A stretch of DNA of 64,000 bases from positions 248,001-312,000 of the forward strand of contig JAEPRB010000004.1 in the NCBI GenBank assembly GCA_016758965.1, given 5' to 3'. A program made the position numbers and the translations under genes. Positions 23,907 to 35,835 of this stretch are shown here, one piece after another (position 1 is the stretch's first letter; each line of letters starts with the position of its first letter). Under the pieces are notes generated by a model, which worked only from the letters and a program-made list of their open reading frames with translations, was not told the DNA's origin and made no database searches. The stretch is from Circinella minor. Taxonomy: Eukaryota > Mucoromycota > Mucoromycetes > Mucorales > Lichtheimiaceae.

Positions 23907-24772
23907 TTACAATTGAGCCAAGACTGCTTCTGCAGAAGAATCTTTAACATCACTACCTTCTTCAACACCAAGATACTTGATAACAAGATTATCTACAATC
24001 ATAGCATAACGTTTTGAACGAACACCAAGGCCACGTGCAGTTAAATCCAAAGGTAATCCCAATGCTTGAGTAAATGCACCACTACCATCACCAACCATGA
24101 TGATTTTATCTTTGACACCTGTAACTTTACCAAATGCATTCATGACAAATCCATCATTAACTGAAACACAAATAACTTTATCAATACCCTTAGCCTTGAG
24201 TGCATCATAGTTTTTTACGAAACCAGGAAGGTGAGTTTCAGTACAAGTGGGTGTGAAAGCACCTATTATAATTAAAAACATAGTATTGTGAATATTTTAA
24301 CGTTCATGATATATAGATATTACTTTATTATTATTACACTACATAATACAACAATATATACCTGGAATAGCGAAAATAACAACTTTTTTGTTTTTGAGTT
24401 GATCATGAACTTTGAAAGGTTGAGGACTATTATTTTTATACGAATGAAAATGAATTTTGATAAGATATTTTTTTTTTACTTTTAGTTTTATTGTAATAAT
24501 AAATAACAAACATACATTGTACATGCGTTCAATTCTTCTGTTTCACTGTAAGGCACGTAAGCCAAATCGCCGTTAGGAATCTATAAATTCATAGTATATC
24601 ACGTAATAAATAAGTAGATATTTAAAACTGATACGAAATAATGTTATCATCACCCTTACTTACTTCGTCACCAACTTTAACAGTCTGATTTTATTATATA
24701 AAATAAGTTGATTAGTATATATATATATATTCATTATCAAACAAAAGGGATTAAAGTGGTAACACTTACCAT
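23907..24772 (-). CDS. Type II (Prx5/PMP20-like) peroxiredoxin
   Basis: Thiol peroxidase reducing H2O2 and alkyl hydroperoxides. Five exons: 24772-24770, 24684-24664, 24580-24516, 24426-24362, 24262-23907, giving 169 residues. The first coding exon is only the ATG, followed directly by GTAAGT; the frame then gives TVKVGDEIP, the expected start of this family. The peroxidatic Cys58 is in GAFTPTCTETHLPG. Further hallmarks are DKVICVSVND, GDGSGAFTQALG and the RSKRYAMIVD segment. Another Cys (Cys28) could act as resolving residue. The C-terminus is AQL, close to the SQL of human PRDX5 and AKL of Candida PMP20, so a weak peroxisomal signal is possible. Confidence 0.9.
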
Positions 24773-26201
24773 TTTTTTTTTGTTGTTATTGCAAGAAGGA
24801 AGAGGAAGAAACAGAAAGAAACGAAAAGAATTAAGTTCCCCAACTTTTATGCTCTTTCATGTCGTAAAGATGAAACGATACCATTTTTGGTAGTAAATAT
24901 CTCTTTCATTTTCCCATCATACAGCGAACGGGACATTATTTTCTTCAAGTGTAAAGGAAATGATGTTTTAATTATTTCTAATTTATCACAAACAAAAAGA
25001 AGTTTATACAAAAGTCATTATTCATAACCATTTTTACGTCGCAATTAAACATTGATTGATATCGATAAGCCAATACGTAATAATATAACTTAAATGGATG
25101 AATCGTTTATAAAACTATAACTAATTTCTTTATTAAGATCATTTTTATAATATATTTATTATACATTTAAGAATATATGTGCATGATATTCAAGTGTAAT
25201 TATTAAATACGTATCAAGAATTTTTTTTACTTTTCCGATTAAAATATGCTTTTGATAGCAAGTCCTCTCTCTTTAATTTTTTTTTCTTTCTTTCCTTTTC
25301 TTCGCTCACTCTCTCTCTCTTTTTCAACACATTTCTTTTTTTTTTAAGAAAAGAAAAAAAGACACATTCTTACATAAATCTCGCAGGTTCATTTTCCATA
25401 TACAATCGACGGTATTGTCTCTCTCTCTCTTCTCTTCTCTTCTTTTTCTTTTTCTTTTTTCTTTCATTACATTTAAAAAAAAAGTTTTCTATTTGTAAAA
25501 CTGCTTCCACATCTTATTTTTATTTGTTGCCGCTACCTTCCCATCTAATCCTTTCACTCTCATGAAAAAAAAAAAAGAATAACACATTTGATCTCTTTGA
25601 TTCTTTCATTTCCATGAGTTGGCAGGTGGCGGCTAAAAAAACCCGGTAGCAGCAGCAGTGGTTGATTTAAATTATTTTTTATTTTTAATTTTATTTAATT
25701 GCACATTTTGTCATTCTTACCTTTTTCTAAACTATTTTTTTTGATCTTTTATTCTTTTCCCTCTTCCATACATTTCTACACAGAACCAAGAAACACCAAA
25801 AAAACAACCACTTGTATACATTACATTAACCAAAAAACAAAAACAAAAAACAAACAAACCCTGTTTCTTTTTTTTTTTACATCACCTAATTCATTTCTTT
25901 TATTACCTCTTAACTCGCGTTTTGTTTCTTTTTTTTTAAGACACAAAATTCTTTTCTACAACTGGTAAAAAAAAAAGTTATTATTATTAAGTGATTTATA
26001 TTAATATTAAAACTTACTATTTTTATTAACATATAACTAATTTATTTATTTATTTTGAAAAAAAATAATACTTACAGATCAAAAAAAAAGGTAAGAAATA
26101 AGAATAGTTTATTAAAGGTTTTTCTTTCTTAATCAAGGGGATTTTGAATAGATATTAATGAATTATTTTAATCATCTATTATAGAGCAAAATAAATTAAT
26201 T
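24773..26201. other. Divergent promoter region with long CT-rich leader
   Basis: Between the peroxiredoxin (-) and KH-protein (+) starts. Bases 25260-25480 and 25690-25970 are long pyrimidine-rich tracts (TCTCTC, TTCTC). This is the pattern of promoters or long 5' UTRs of highly expressed fungal genes. A GC-rich 11-codon ORF at 25614 stands out (listed separately). Confidence 0.55.
25614..25649 (+). other. Possible upstream ORF of the KH-protein gene (11 codons)
   Basis: ATG...TAG reading MSWQVAAKKTR inside the CT-rich leader. It is GC-richer than its surroundings. Whether it lies in the mature mRNA is unknown. Confidence 0.2.
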
Positions 26202-27954
26202 ATGTCAACAACTGAAGTAGATATGAATGGATCACCCACCGATCGCTCAAAGCGTCCTCGTCTTGAAGATGGTGATTTAGATTCGGACTATGAACGTGAT
26301 GGTCAAGATGATCGTCATCCTAAACGTCAAGCTGTTCCCGATCCTGAAACTAAAGCACCTCATTTCGCTGGTGCCACAGATGCTGACTCAGATAACAAAC
26401 ATGAAACTAGTGGTACTACAACACAACAAAATCAAAATTCAGATAATAATACACCCACGGGACGTTCCCGACGAAAGAAATGGGAAGAAGGTGGTTCTCA
26501 AGATTCTGATGACGGTGAAGATGATGAAGTTCAGATTTTACTTGATGCCAATAACAACAACAATAATAATAATGAAGAAGCTAAAGGAACAAATGGTACA
26601 ACCAATAATGACGATGTCACTGGAGCTGCTTCAACATCAGCTAATCATTTTGATGCAACAGGTTCAGATGCACAATCTTTGGCTTCTTTACCACCAGGTG
26701 TACCATCAGTCTCTATTCGATCACTTGTTAGTACCAAGGATGCTGGTGTGATTATTGGTAGAGGTGGTAAAAACGTTAGTGAAATTCGTGAAATGTCAGC
26801 TGCACGAGTAACCATTTCAGATATTATTCCTGGTGCTTATGAACGTATTTTGACAGTCAGTGGTCCTGTGAACTCTGTTGCAAAGGTAATATATAATAAT
26901 TTTTTTCTTATTAAAACAAAACAAATTGAATGACATTTTACTCATCTTTTTTTTTAAAAAACATCAAAGGCTTATTCACTTGTAGCCCAAAAGATTCTTT
27001 CAGAAATGTCTAGTGCAGATAATGGTCAAGAACAATCATTGACTATACGATTGCTTGTAGCAGATACTCGCATGGGAACATTGATTGGTCGTGGAGGTAG
27101 TGTAATACGGTCTATTCAAGAACACAGCCACGCACGTGTAAACGCTTCTGAAGAGCCATTACCCATGTCAACTGAACGTACAGTAACCATTGTGGGTACT
27201 ACAGATGCCGTCCAATCGGCAATTCAACAAATCAGTGAAATTTTGGCAGAACATCCTGAACGCGTGAACGCCAGTTCAACTGTTCAATACCGTCCACAAC
27301 CTCAAGGAGGATCTGCATCTGGCAACATGTCTACTCGAGGTTATCATAACAATATGGGCCGAGTAAGTTCAGCTGGAGTGAATGGTGCTAGTGCCAACAC
27401 TGTAGCTGCTGCTACTTCAACCATGAACCCTTATGGTGCTGCTATGATGGGCCACATGGGAGGTATGCCAATGAGCGGAGCTAATCCTCAATTTTATTAT
27501 CAAGCTGCTGCCGCTGCTGCTGCTGCAGGTGCATACGGAGGTATGCCTAGTACATCCGGTCGACAAGGGGATTATGGTATGGCAGGTATGGTGGCCAGTT
27601 CGCAAGCTCAACAGATTTTCATCCCTAATGAAATGGTAAGTTCACTTTTTTTTCCACTTTTTAATTGAATGGATGAAGCTATATTATAATATAATGTACA
27701 TTTTTTTAACATACATATATAAATATATATATACTCTCTAAATGAATCAGGTTGGATGTATTATTGGCAAGGGTGGTAGTAAAATTAATGAAATTCGCCA
27801 ATTGAGTGGGAGTCATATCAAGATTGCAGATCCCCATGGCAACACCAATGAACGCTTAGTTACAATTACTGGTACACCAGAAAGTAATCAAATGGCGTTA
27901 TATCTTTTGTATTCTCGTTTGGAAAGTGAAAAGGGTCGATTGGGATTGCGTTAA
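26202..27954 (+). CDS. Triple KH-domain RNA-binding protein (PCBP/hnRNP K-like, Rnc1/Pbp2 type)
   Basis: Three exons: 26202-26885, 26970-27635, 27751-27954, giving 517 residues. The N-terminal 160 residues are acidic, Asn-rich and disordered. KH1 (about 168-235) has the GXXG loop IIGRGGKNV, KH2 (about 250-320) has LIGRGGSVI, and KH3 (about 445-512) has IIGKGGSKI. An Ala-, Met- and Gly-rich linker (eight or nine Ala in a row) separates KH2 from KH3. The last intron splits KH3 just before its GXXG loop. Fungal relatives (S. pombe Rnc1, yeast Pbp2/Hek2) bind mRNA and regulate its stability or localisation. The two KH repeats at the front plus one at the end match that arrangement. Which ortholog it is cannot be decided by eye. 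Confidence 0.92.
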
Positions 27955-29714
27955 GTTTTCTTTTTTCTTTTTTCTTGCATAAAAAAAAATTAATATTTCT
28001 TCTCTCTTTCTCTTTCTCTCTTTCTCTTTCATGTATGTGTTTGTTTGTGATGTGAAAAAAAAAATATGTGTGTTTCTCTTTTTTTTTCGATTTCCTTTTT
28101 TTTAACTCTTTTGTTATTATGATTTAACACATTTTTTTTTCTAAAGAAAACAATTTTTAAGAAAAAATATATACTTACAAATAAATAAGAAGAATTTGTT
28201 CTATAATAACATAGAATATTCATAAATATTAAAAATTTTCTCGGGGATGGAATGGAGGATGAAAGAGGGAGTGAAATATAATCATATATAAACAAATATA
28301 TCCAAGAATGGACATAATTGATAGGGAGAAAAATAAATTGTATTTTATATCATTATTGAGTGATCTGAATATATATAACCTTATTACCTAGACATCACCA
28401 GGTGGCAGTCAACTTTATTATCAAAGATAATCACAGTTATAACCTTTTCTCGTTAATTCCCCATACCAAGCAATAGATTTAAATCTTGCACCCCCTCCCC
28501 CTTTTTTTTTGTGAGTTGCTATCAACATTTAATAAAAACATTACATGCAATTCATAATCATTTTAACAATATTTTATTCTATATATTCTTTTACGTATTC
28601 TATTTCTTTCCCCACTTTTGTGATGGATTTATATGAAATAATTGTTAATATATAGAGAACTAAGTCTTGAAGAAGAGATATTTGATGCAATCCATTGATA
28701 TTATTATAAAAAGAAAAAAAAAACAAAAGTTAATGATAAATTAATTTTTATACTATCATCACGAAAACAAACAAATAGTTATTTTCTCACTTGAACATAA
28801 ACTACAATTTAGCAAATTTGTGTATATAAATTCAACTTTATCCTTATAGAAATAGGGTCCTTATAATTATTCTTGCAACCTTTCATGGACCGCATCGGAT
28901 CATAAAAACCGAAACCCCCCTCCCCCGTGTATATCGATAAAGGATCAAAACCAATTAAAAAGTTAAAACCAAAGGCTAATATAATATATATACACTTTAT
29001 ACAATTGTTTTGCGAACAAATTATATTTATTTTTTGAAAATAAATAAAAATCATACCTATTTTAGTTGAAAAAAAATAACAATTACCTAAAAAAGTAATT
29101 GACCCACCAGTTCGAAAATCAGAGCTTTATAAATGTATCGTATTACAACATAGAATAATGACTGGGAAATAGTAGCGTATTTCTGTAAGCCAAGTAGTAG
29201 TCTATAAAGAGCTGAATCCATTCGTTGGTGGAAATCACGGTTGCTTGGTTGTCTCGTCGAAGACAATGTCTTGCAGAGTTTGATGTCAACATTCGGATCC
29301 GAGCGTAAGCTTGGATTGGTAGGTTGTTCAATACTGGGGAAACGCCCGAGGGTAGCAATACAGCAGGGAAAACTCAGAGCACTAATACGGCTGTCAAGAT
29401 AGCACTTTGGAAGGAATTTATCAAGTAGCTGCCATTAACAGTGGGAACTACCTCTTTTGATAATTTTTTTTTCCATTTTGAAATCTCTTTTTTACTCGGT
29501 TTTTCTTTTCAATTTTTCTAGTTCCTGCTACTGATATAGCAATATATAAATGGATAACAATATATATTTTTTCAAAAGGGATAATAACATTAAGGGAGAA
29601 GAAAAAGAAAAACAAAGGGATATAAAGGTTTATTTTTTTTTAAAAAAAAAAATAACAATAATAATAATTTGTATAATAGAACTAATAGTAACAATAATAT
29701 AATTTATAAAATAT
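27955..29714. other. Intergenic, convergent 3' ends, with one more complex patch
   Basis: Mostly AT-rich and T-tract-rich. Bases about 29130-29450 are less AT-rich and less repetitive than their surroundings and look like decayed non-local sequence. I recognise no gene in it. Confidence 0.5.
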
Positions 29715-31296
29715 TTACTTTTCAGGATCACCATCTTCACTTGTTCTCATATATTCAGAAGGTCGTCGAGCTTTGATATTAGCAAATTGCATTGGACTAT
29801 GGGACCGTATACTTGCTGTTGGTGATGATGGACGACTTCCCACAGGAATTGTAGAACTATAAGAAGGTGGTGGATTAAGAAGGGGTGTGACCAATGATCG
29901 ACATGATTGTAATCGAGCTTCCAAATTCTATAAAATTAAACAATAGTAAATGATTTCCAATTCACCCCTTTAAAAAAAACATCGATCCATTACATGATAT
30001 ATTATTGTTTATAAAGATTAAAACTTACTCTAACACGTCCCACCATTTCTTGAACCATTTTCACTGGATTTGAAGCACTATTAGCACCATTTAAACCACC
30101 ACCTATACTATTTGTTCTGGGTATACGTGTTCGACGACTATAGGTTGGATCATATTGTAAACTACCAAGTCGATCGGGTGTAGTGGATCGAGATCCATCC
30201 TGTTGTTGGTGTTGATCCAATTTTCGTTTTAAATCTTTACATGATCTTTCACTCGATTCTAATTTGTTTTCCATTTCTTGGATAGTTTCAGCTTGCTTTG
30301 TAGATCGTTGTCGATAGACGGCAAGTTCATGATTAACATCTATATAATTATATTATTAATATATATATTTCTTTTATTATTATTATTATTATCCATAGTA
30401 TCGTTACCATTCAATTCATCCTTCAAGCGTTGAGTTTGTTCTGTAAGATTATCTTTTGTTGCAATTTCGTTTTCTAATAATAATATGTTGAGATTAGAAA
30501 GATACTTTTATAATTTTACTACAATTATTATTATTACCAAGGATCACATTTCGTTCAATAGTTTTGTTTAGTTTAACTTCTAGATCAGATAATGATGATG
30601 TAGCAGCTCTATATATTTAAATATTATTTTTATTATTGGAAAAGGTCTTTCACCAATATCCAGTATCATATATATTGATATTATACCTTTCAGTACGTTC
30701 TAAATCGTCATTATCCAATTCTAATTCTAGAATTTTACGTCGAAACATTTCTTCTGTTGCTCTCAAGATATCAATTTCGCGTTGCATTTGTAGTGTTGCC
30801 ATATTTTGTTCTTGTTTGGCTTGTGTATATTTTGACTATAAATACAAGTATGTAAATATATATATATATATATTATAAAACAGGTGTATATTATATATAT
30901 GCGTACCTTCCATTCATCTGCTTCATATTTAAAATGTTCACACCTCGATTTCAAGTCTTTATATGCCTTTTCAGTCGTTTGTAATTCTTTTTCAAGTTCT
31001 TCTTCTAGTTCACGTGAAGACAATTGAAACTCATCTAAAGCTAATCTTGTATCTTGTAAAGTTGCTTCGAGATTTTCTGCATGAGAACGATAATATTCAA
31101 GTTCATCCTGCACTGAATTAAATTGTCTAAAAAGTAAATGTATAAATGTTTAAGAAATTTAAATGATTTTTTTCCCCCATTTCTCTTTCCCCTTTTTCTT
31201 TTCCTCTCCACTCCCCCCCCCCTCCAAAAAAATAACAACTTTTAAGTTTTTATCTATAAACACTTACACAATTCGCGACGATAGATCCACAGCCAT
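29715..31296 (-). CDS. NudE/Ndel1-like dynein-Lis1 regulator
   Basis: Coiled-coil scaffold that joins Lis1 to cytoplasmic dynein, needed for nuclear positioning in hyphae. Seven exons: 31296-31268, 31126-30907, 30835-30687, 30608-30538, 30473-30408, 30339-30029, 29927-29715, giving 352 residues. Residues about 11-200 are heptad-rich. They include the family's best-conserved Lis1/dynein-binding stretch: QDELEYYRSHAENLE near the start, then ELEEELEKELQ and FKYEADEWK, followed by ILELELDNDDLERTER. The C-terminal 140 residues are Ser/Pro/Arg-rich, with a short NLEARLQSCRSLV helix as in NudE proteins. The ATG at 31294-31296 gives MAVDLSSRI. A (TA)n tract begins directly upstream of it. Confidence 0.9.
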
Positions 31297-31320
31297 GATA
31301 TATATATATATATATATATT
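31297..31320. repeat. (TA)n microsatellite adjoining the NudE start codon
   Basis: About twelve TA units immediately upstream of the minus-strand ATG, so within its 5' UTR or core promoter. Confidence 0.7.
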
Positions 31321-33037
31321 TTACTTATGTGAGTACAAAGAATAAAAAAAATGGGAGAGGGAACGGACGGAGTATAAGTTGCGTGACCAGTTCCGTTCCT
31401 GGAACTCACATAGTCCTTACTTCCGTTAAGCTACGGATTATTGTACAACAGTGTCACCTTTTATTTTATTTTAAAGACTGTTTATGGATTTAATAATAAT
31501 TTATCATACCATTTTAATATTAATTTCATATTAATAATAATCATAATTCAAATTAATAATAACTTATAAACTAATAGAATAATGGATTCATATGTAATCT
31601 ATTATTATAATATGATATAATAATATATAATAATGTGTTTCATTTTCTGCAGAACTAATCAATATCTGCACGCAGCTAAACAAAAGCTGATACGTAGGTT
31701 TTGTTACTTTTACCCAAAAAAAAGATATTTATAAGTTTATCTTTTATCATCAATTTATATATTGAACAGAAAAAAATCCCTCACACACATGGTTCTCTTT
31801 TATGCTTATTAACAACATTAACACGGAAAGAGATGTCCGGCGCAGCAATATGGTAACATTGATGCGTGTGTGTTATCAAACACATAAATCGTTATTAAAC
31901 TCAATCCCGCCAGTACCCTATCCTTTTACTCCCCCCCCTCTTATTTTATTTTAATAATATTCTCCCCGATACGCTGGATTTCAATTGACTAAACAGCCAG
32001 TTCCATAGTTGCACTAAACACAAAAAAAAAATTAAGGAGAGTCATTTGATCATTTGTCATTCGATTTACTAAACTATTGTTGTCAGTAAAGAGAGAGAGA
32101 GAAACAGAGATATAGATATGGAGATAGTTAAATAAAGTTAGTATTAAATGAAAAATAAGATAGAAGAGGGAGAGTGAGGAAAACTAAAAAACTTTGAAAC
32201 ACTTAGCCTCTCACTTTGACAACGACGGGTTCCTTGCGTTTTTTTTTTACCGCATTAATATTAACTCCAAAGATAATGGAGAGTGAAGAATGAGATTACA
32301 CATGCACAGACCGCGTTACACATTTAACAAACCGACACTAAAGTTTATATTTGGATTGTTGTTGATATATATAATTTGTGTGAAATCTGAAATTGAAAGA
32401 TAAAGAAAAGCGAGAGAGATTAGAGAGAGAGAAGAGGGGGGTCGCGACCCAAAAAAAAACTTATTACTATAACAGCGCTATTTTCAGTTATTTACAATAA
32501 GTGTGTGGCATGGTGTGTGGGAAATGTCGTGGTCTAAGCAACTTTTGGAGGTAGTACCATATATAGAATAGTGTTTGGAGTAGAATGAGTACTAACATAT
32601 AAGTGGAAACGAAAAAAAAGAAGGGGATCGCCGAAGGACAATAGTGTGTAAGTATTGTATCAGGATGCTAGCGTGATCTTGTTTGTTGTTTGGGGGACAT
32701 CGGAGGGAAAGAAAAATGGTTAAGTGGCGTGTGAGCTGAACGGTTTTTTTTTTTTTTATGATTCCTATTTCATATAATATTATAAAGAAACAACATCCAA
32801 CAAACCCAACAAAAAAAACCTTTTTCTTTTTATAAATAATTTATTTTCCTTCTTGTTTTGACTTGTCTTCTTTTTCCTTCTTTCTTTTTTTTTCCTTCTT
32901 TCTTTTCTTATATCTCTTCTTTATTTTTTGATTTGACTATTTTGTGTCTTTCTTTCCTACATTATCTTATCTATTTATCCTTCAACGACTTTTTTTTTTA
33001 TCTTCTTGAAAAAAAGAAAAAGCAATAACAAACGACA
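31297..33037. other. Divergent promoter region, NudE (-) and DUF1752 gene (+)
   Basis: 1.7 kb, AT-rich, with GA- and CT-rich tracts (about 32090-32170, 32400-32440 and 32860-32940). No ORF of note. Confidence 0.5.
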
Positions 33038-34521
33038 ATGAAAGCACGAATACATGTTGATTATCTTTCACACGATTGGGAAGCCACTGATGTAATTTGT
33101 GCACATACACAAATACATAAGCAAATACGTTCAATAAATGTTAAATTGAATGAAAATCCAGAGAATAAATCCATTCGAGTAGAATATCAACGATTAAATC
33201 GATATAAAAATGCATTATGGAGACAAATGTCTAGAACATGTACATCTCGTTTGGGTAAACATAACCATTTGGTACACCCTTCTTCAGTCAACTGGTAAAT
33301 TTAATCTGCTGTTTTTTTTTTTTGCTTATTGTGTAATGTGTGTTTGTGTGTCTATGAATGATTTTTTTTTTTTGGAATCTTACCATGTTTGTTTGTAAAT
33401 TTTTTTAATATGAAAAAACAATATAGGCAAAAAGAATCTGATATCACATGTAAGGCACATTCTTTTCAACATTATATACTCACCCTCAAATCTCTCTATG
33501 TTCTTTTTTTTTTTACTCACAATAATAATTTTTAGGGCTTTATGGACCATTATATACCAATGAAAGTGATGATGAAGAAATTACCATGACAACTTCCACA
33601 TCAACTACCACAACAAAATGTCATAACAACAGTACTTCCTTACATCATAATCACACACGACAACATGATCTAAAGCCAGTATTAAAATCTTCTATTTATG
33701 TTCGCCGAAGACGACAAGGACTTATCGGAGCAACAGAAACAGTCTTTGGTGAATATGATGATGGTGAACAGCGAATACCTTCATTCTCTTCTATTGCATC
33801 TACATCCTCTTCTACTTCTTCTATTCTCCCACCATCTACACCTATCAATAGTACAAGTGTGCGATTTAGTCCTGAATCAACAAAAATCCAGTATTTCATA
33901 CCTGAATCACCAGTACAAGAATTCCTTGGTGATAAGAATAATTATTCTTCTTTTACTTCTAGTTATTACGATATCAATAGTAGTGAGACAGTAAAAGTGG
34001 ATTCTTGGAATCCTTATTGGTCTTACGAAAGCGACGATGAAGATAATATATATTCTTATGAAGATGATGATGATCAAGAAGACGACGACTTATGGGAACT
34101 TATGGTAGGCGTGACCTATCGTATCAAAGATTGGTTCATCCCACCACGTCGGAAACCTGCTACCCGAAATAGCAGCAATAATAGTGCCACTGCTAACACT
34201 TCTACTATAAGTAGTAATTACATTAATACAAGCGGTGGACTTTTGGATCTTGTATTTACTCTTATCTCAGTTGCAAAATCTGTGGCATCCCTTATGGCAA
34301 CCTGGGTTGTTTATCAAGGCTTAGTACGTATGCTTTGGGTTGTACGTCGTCCTGCTATTCGTCATCAACAACCTCAACAACAATATTTTCAATTGAAACA
34401 ATATAACAACGATACCAAAAAAAACATCAATAACAAAAAATTCATTTCATCACCATCATCATCATCATTATCATCATCATCTTCATACACAAAAAATAAC
34501 ATTTCATCAAAATCTTTATAA
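33038..34521 (+). CDS. DUF1752 (AreA/Reg1 N-terminal type) protein, possible PP1 regulator
   Basis: Three exons: 33038-33294, 33427-33449 (23 bases) and 33536-34521, giving 421 residues. The N-terminus carries the fungal DUF1752 domain. VDYLSHDW starts it, a helical stretch with LWRQMSR lies in the middle, and SDITWLYGPL ends it (about 88-98). Both introns interrupt its last part. This domain is known from nitrogen regulators (AreA) and from yeast Reg1/Reg2, which target protein phosphatase 1 to Snf1. No GATA zinc finger follows here. Instead there is a Thr/Ser-rich linker, VRFSPES (about 202) followed by IQYFIPESP, an acidic patch with DDEDN and DDDDQEDDD, a hydrophobic stretch (about 325-362), and a Gln/Asn/Ser-rich tail. 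A Reg1-like role is inference. Confidence 0.78.
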
Positions 34522-35835
34522 CACCATTTTTCTTATCATGATCATACCATATATTTTTTTTCATTCTTTTTTTTAAAACTCTTTTGTATTTTTATCATTA
34601 TTTTGTATATATATAAATATATATTTTGTGACATTTTCTTATTGATATTTCTTTTTGTCACCGCACAAAAATAATAATAATAAAAAAATTAATCGACACG
34701 GAACTGAAAAAAAAAGAGATTATTTATCGTTATGTCCACGTGGCACAACTTTTTCATTCCAGTTGTTAATAGTTGTTTGATAACTTAATTTGGGAATTAC
34801 GATTTGTTATCATGCGGTTTAATATATATTAGCTGCAATGGGAACTTTGGTACCATGCAGCCAAAATACAAAAATAAAAATGAGGGAGAAAAGTAAAAGA
34901 AACTTATCAGATGATAAAATTGTAATCCGCTGGTCGTACTACTGTTTATTGATCGCCATATAATAGTTAACAATTTTTACTGAATTATGTTTTTTTTTAT
35001 AAGTGAAATGAGAATAACTATCGTGTTTGTATATTATTATTTTTACGCAGTCAAAAAATAAAAAGTTTTCTAAATTTACAGCAGTAAATTATAATTATTT
35101 TATCGGATATTGTTACAAGTATATTAGATTAATAATATAAAAAGAATGATTCTATTTTATTATTTAATAAAAACTTGTAATCACGACAATAAAAAAAAAA
35201 AAAGGAAAGACGGGAGTAGTATCATATTTTTTTTTCTTATCAAAAAAATAAATAAGAAGGTCCCTTGTTTTAAAATAAATAAAATAGATGAACAAAAAAA
35301 AAAGATAATAAAATGTAACAAAAAAAAATTAACAATAACAAAAAAGCAACTGTGTGATAAATGTGCATCCAGTCCCAACTATTATAAAAAAAATTGAATA
35401 CAAGTTTGGGGATCTCATGCCAAAATGAAATTGAATGGATGATTGTGACTGATTAAGGTATCGGAAAATCGAGGAATGGTTAAACTGATACGACGATCAA
35501 ATCGGAATCATGACAGGTAGCCCAATCCTCTTTATATATTATACACACACACGCTCTAAAACCTATTTTTTTCTATCCATTAACATAACACATACACACA
35601 CACGCGCAATACTCAACAACATATAACACAATATCACTTTTTAGTACAAAATAAATCTTTTTTTTGTGGTTCCCTCTTCCTCTTTTATTCTTTTCAACTT
35701 TTTCTTTTATTTTCTATTTTCTTGCTTTTCTTTTTTTCTTATATATATAAATTTATTTTCGTGTGTATTAGTATATCATTTTTCACCTCCCCCCCTTATT
35801 TTATTATTATTATTAAGACAACTCTTTTAACTTAA
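34522..35835. other. Intergenic: 3' UTR and promoter of co-directional genes
   Basis: AT-rich, with A-tracts at 35190-35340. A CT-rich leader (35650-35760) precedes the next start. The only ORF there is a Lys/Asn reading of A-rich DNA. Confidence 0.5.

Noticed and set aside
29143..29358. 71-codon minus-strand ORF in a more complex patch
   Set aside because: No ATG-supported start of convincing context and no recognised domain; probably decayed sequence.
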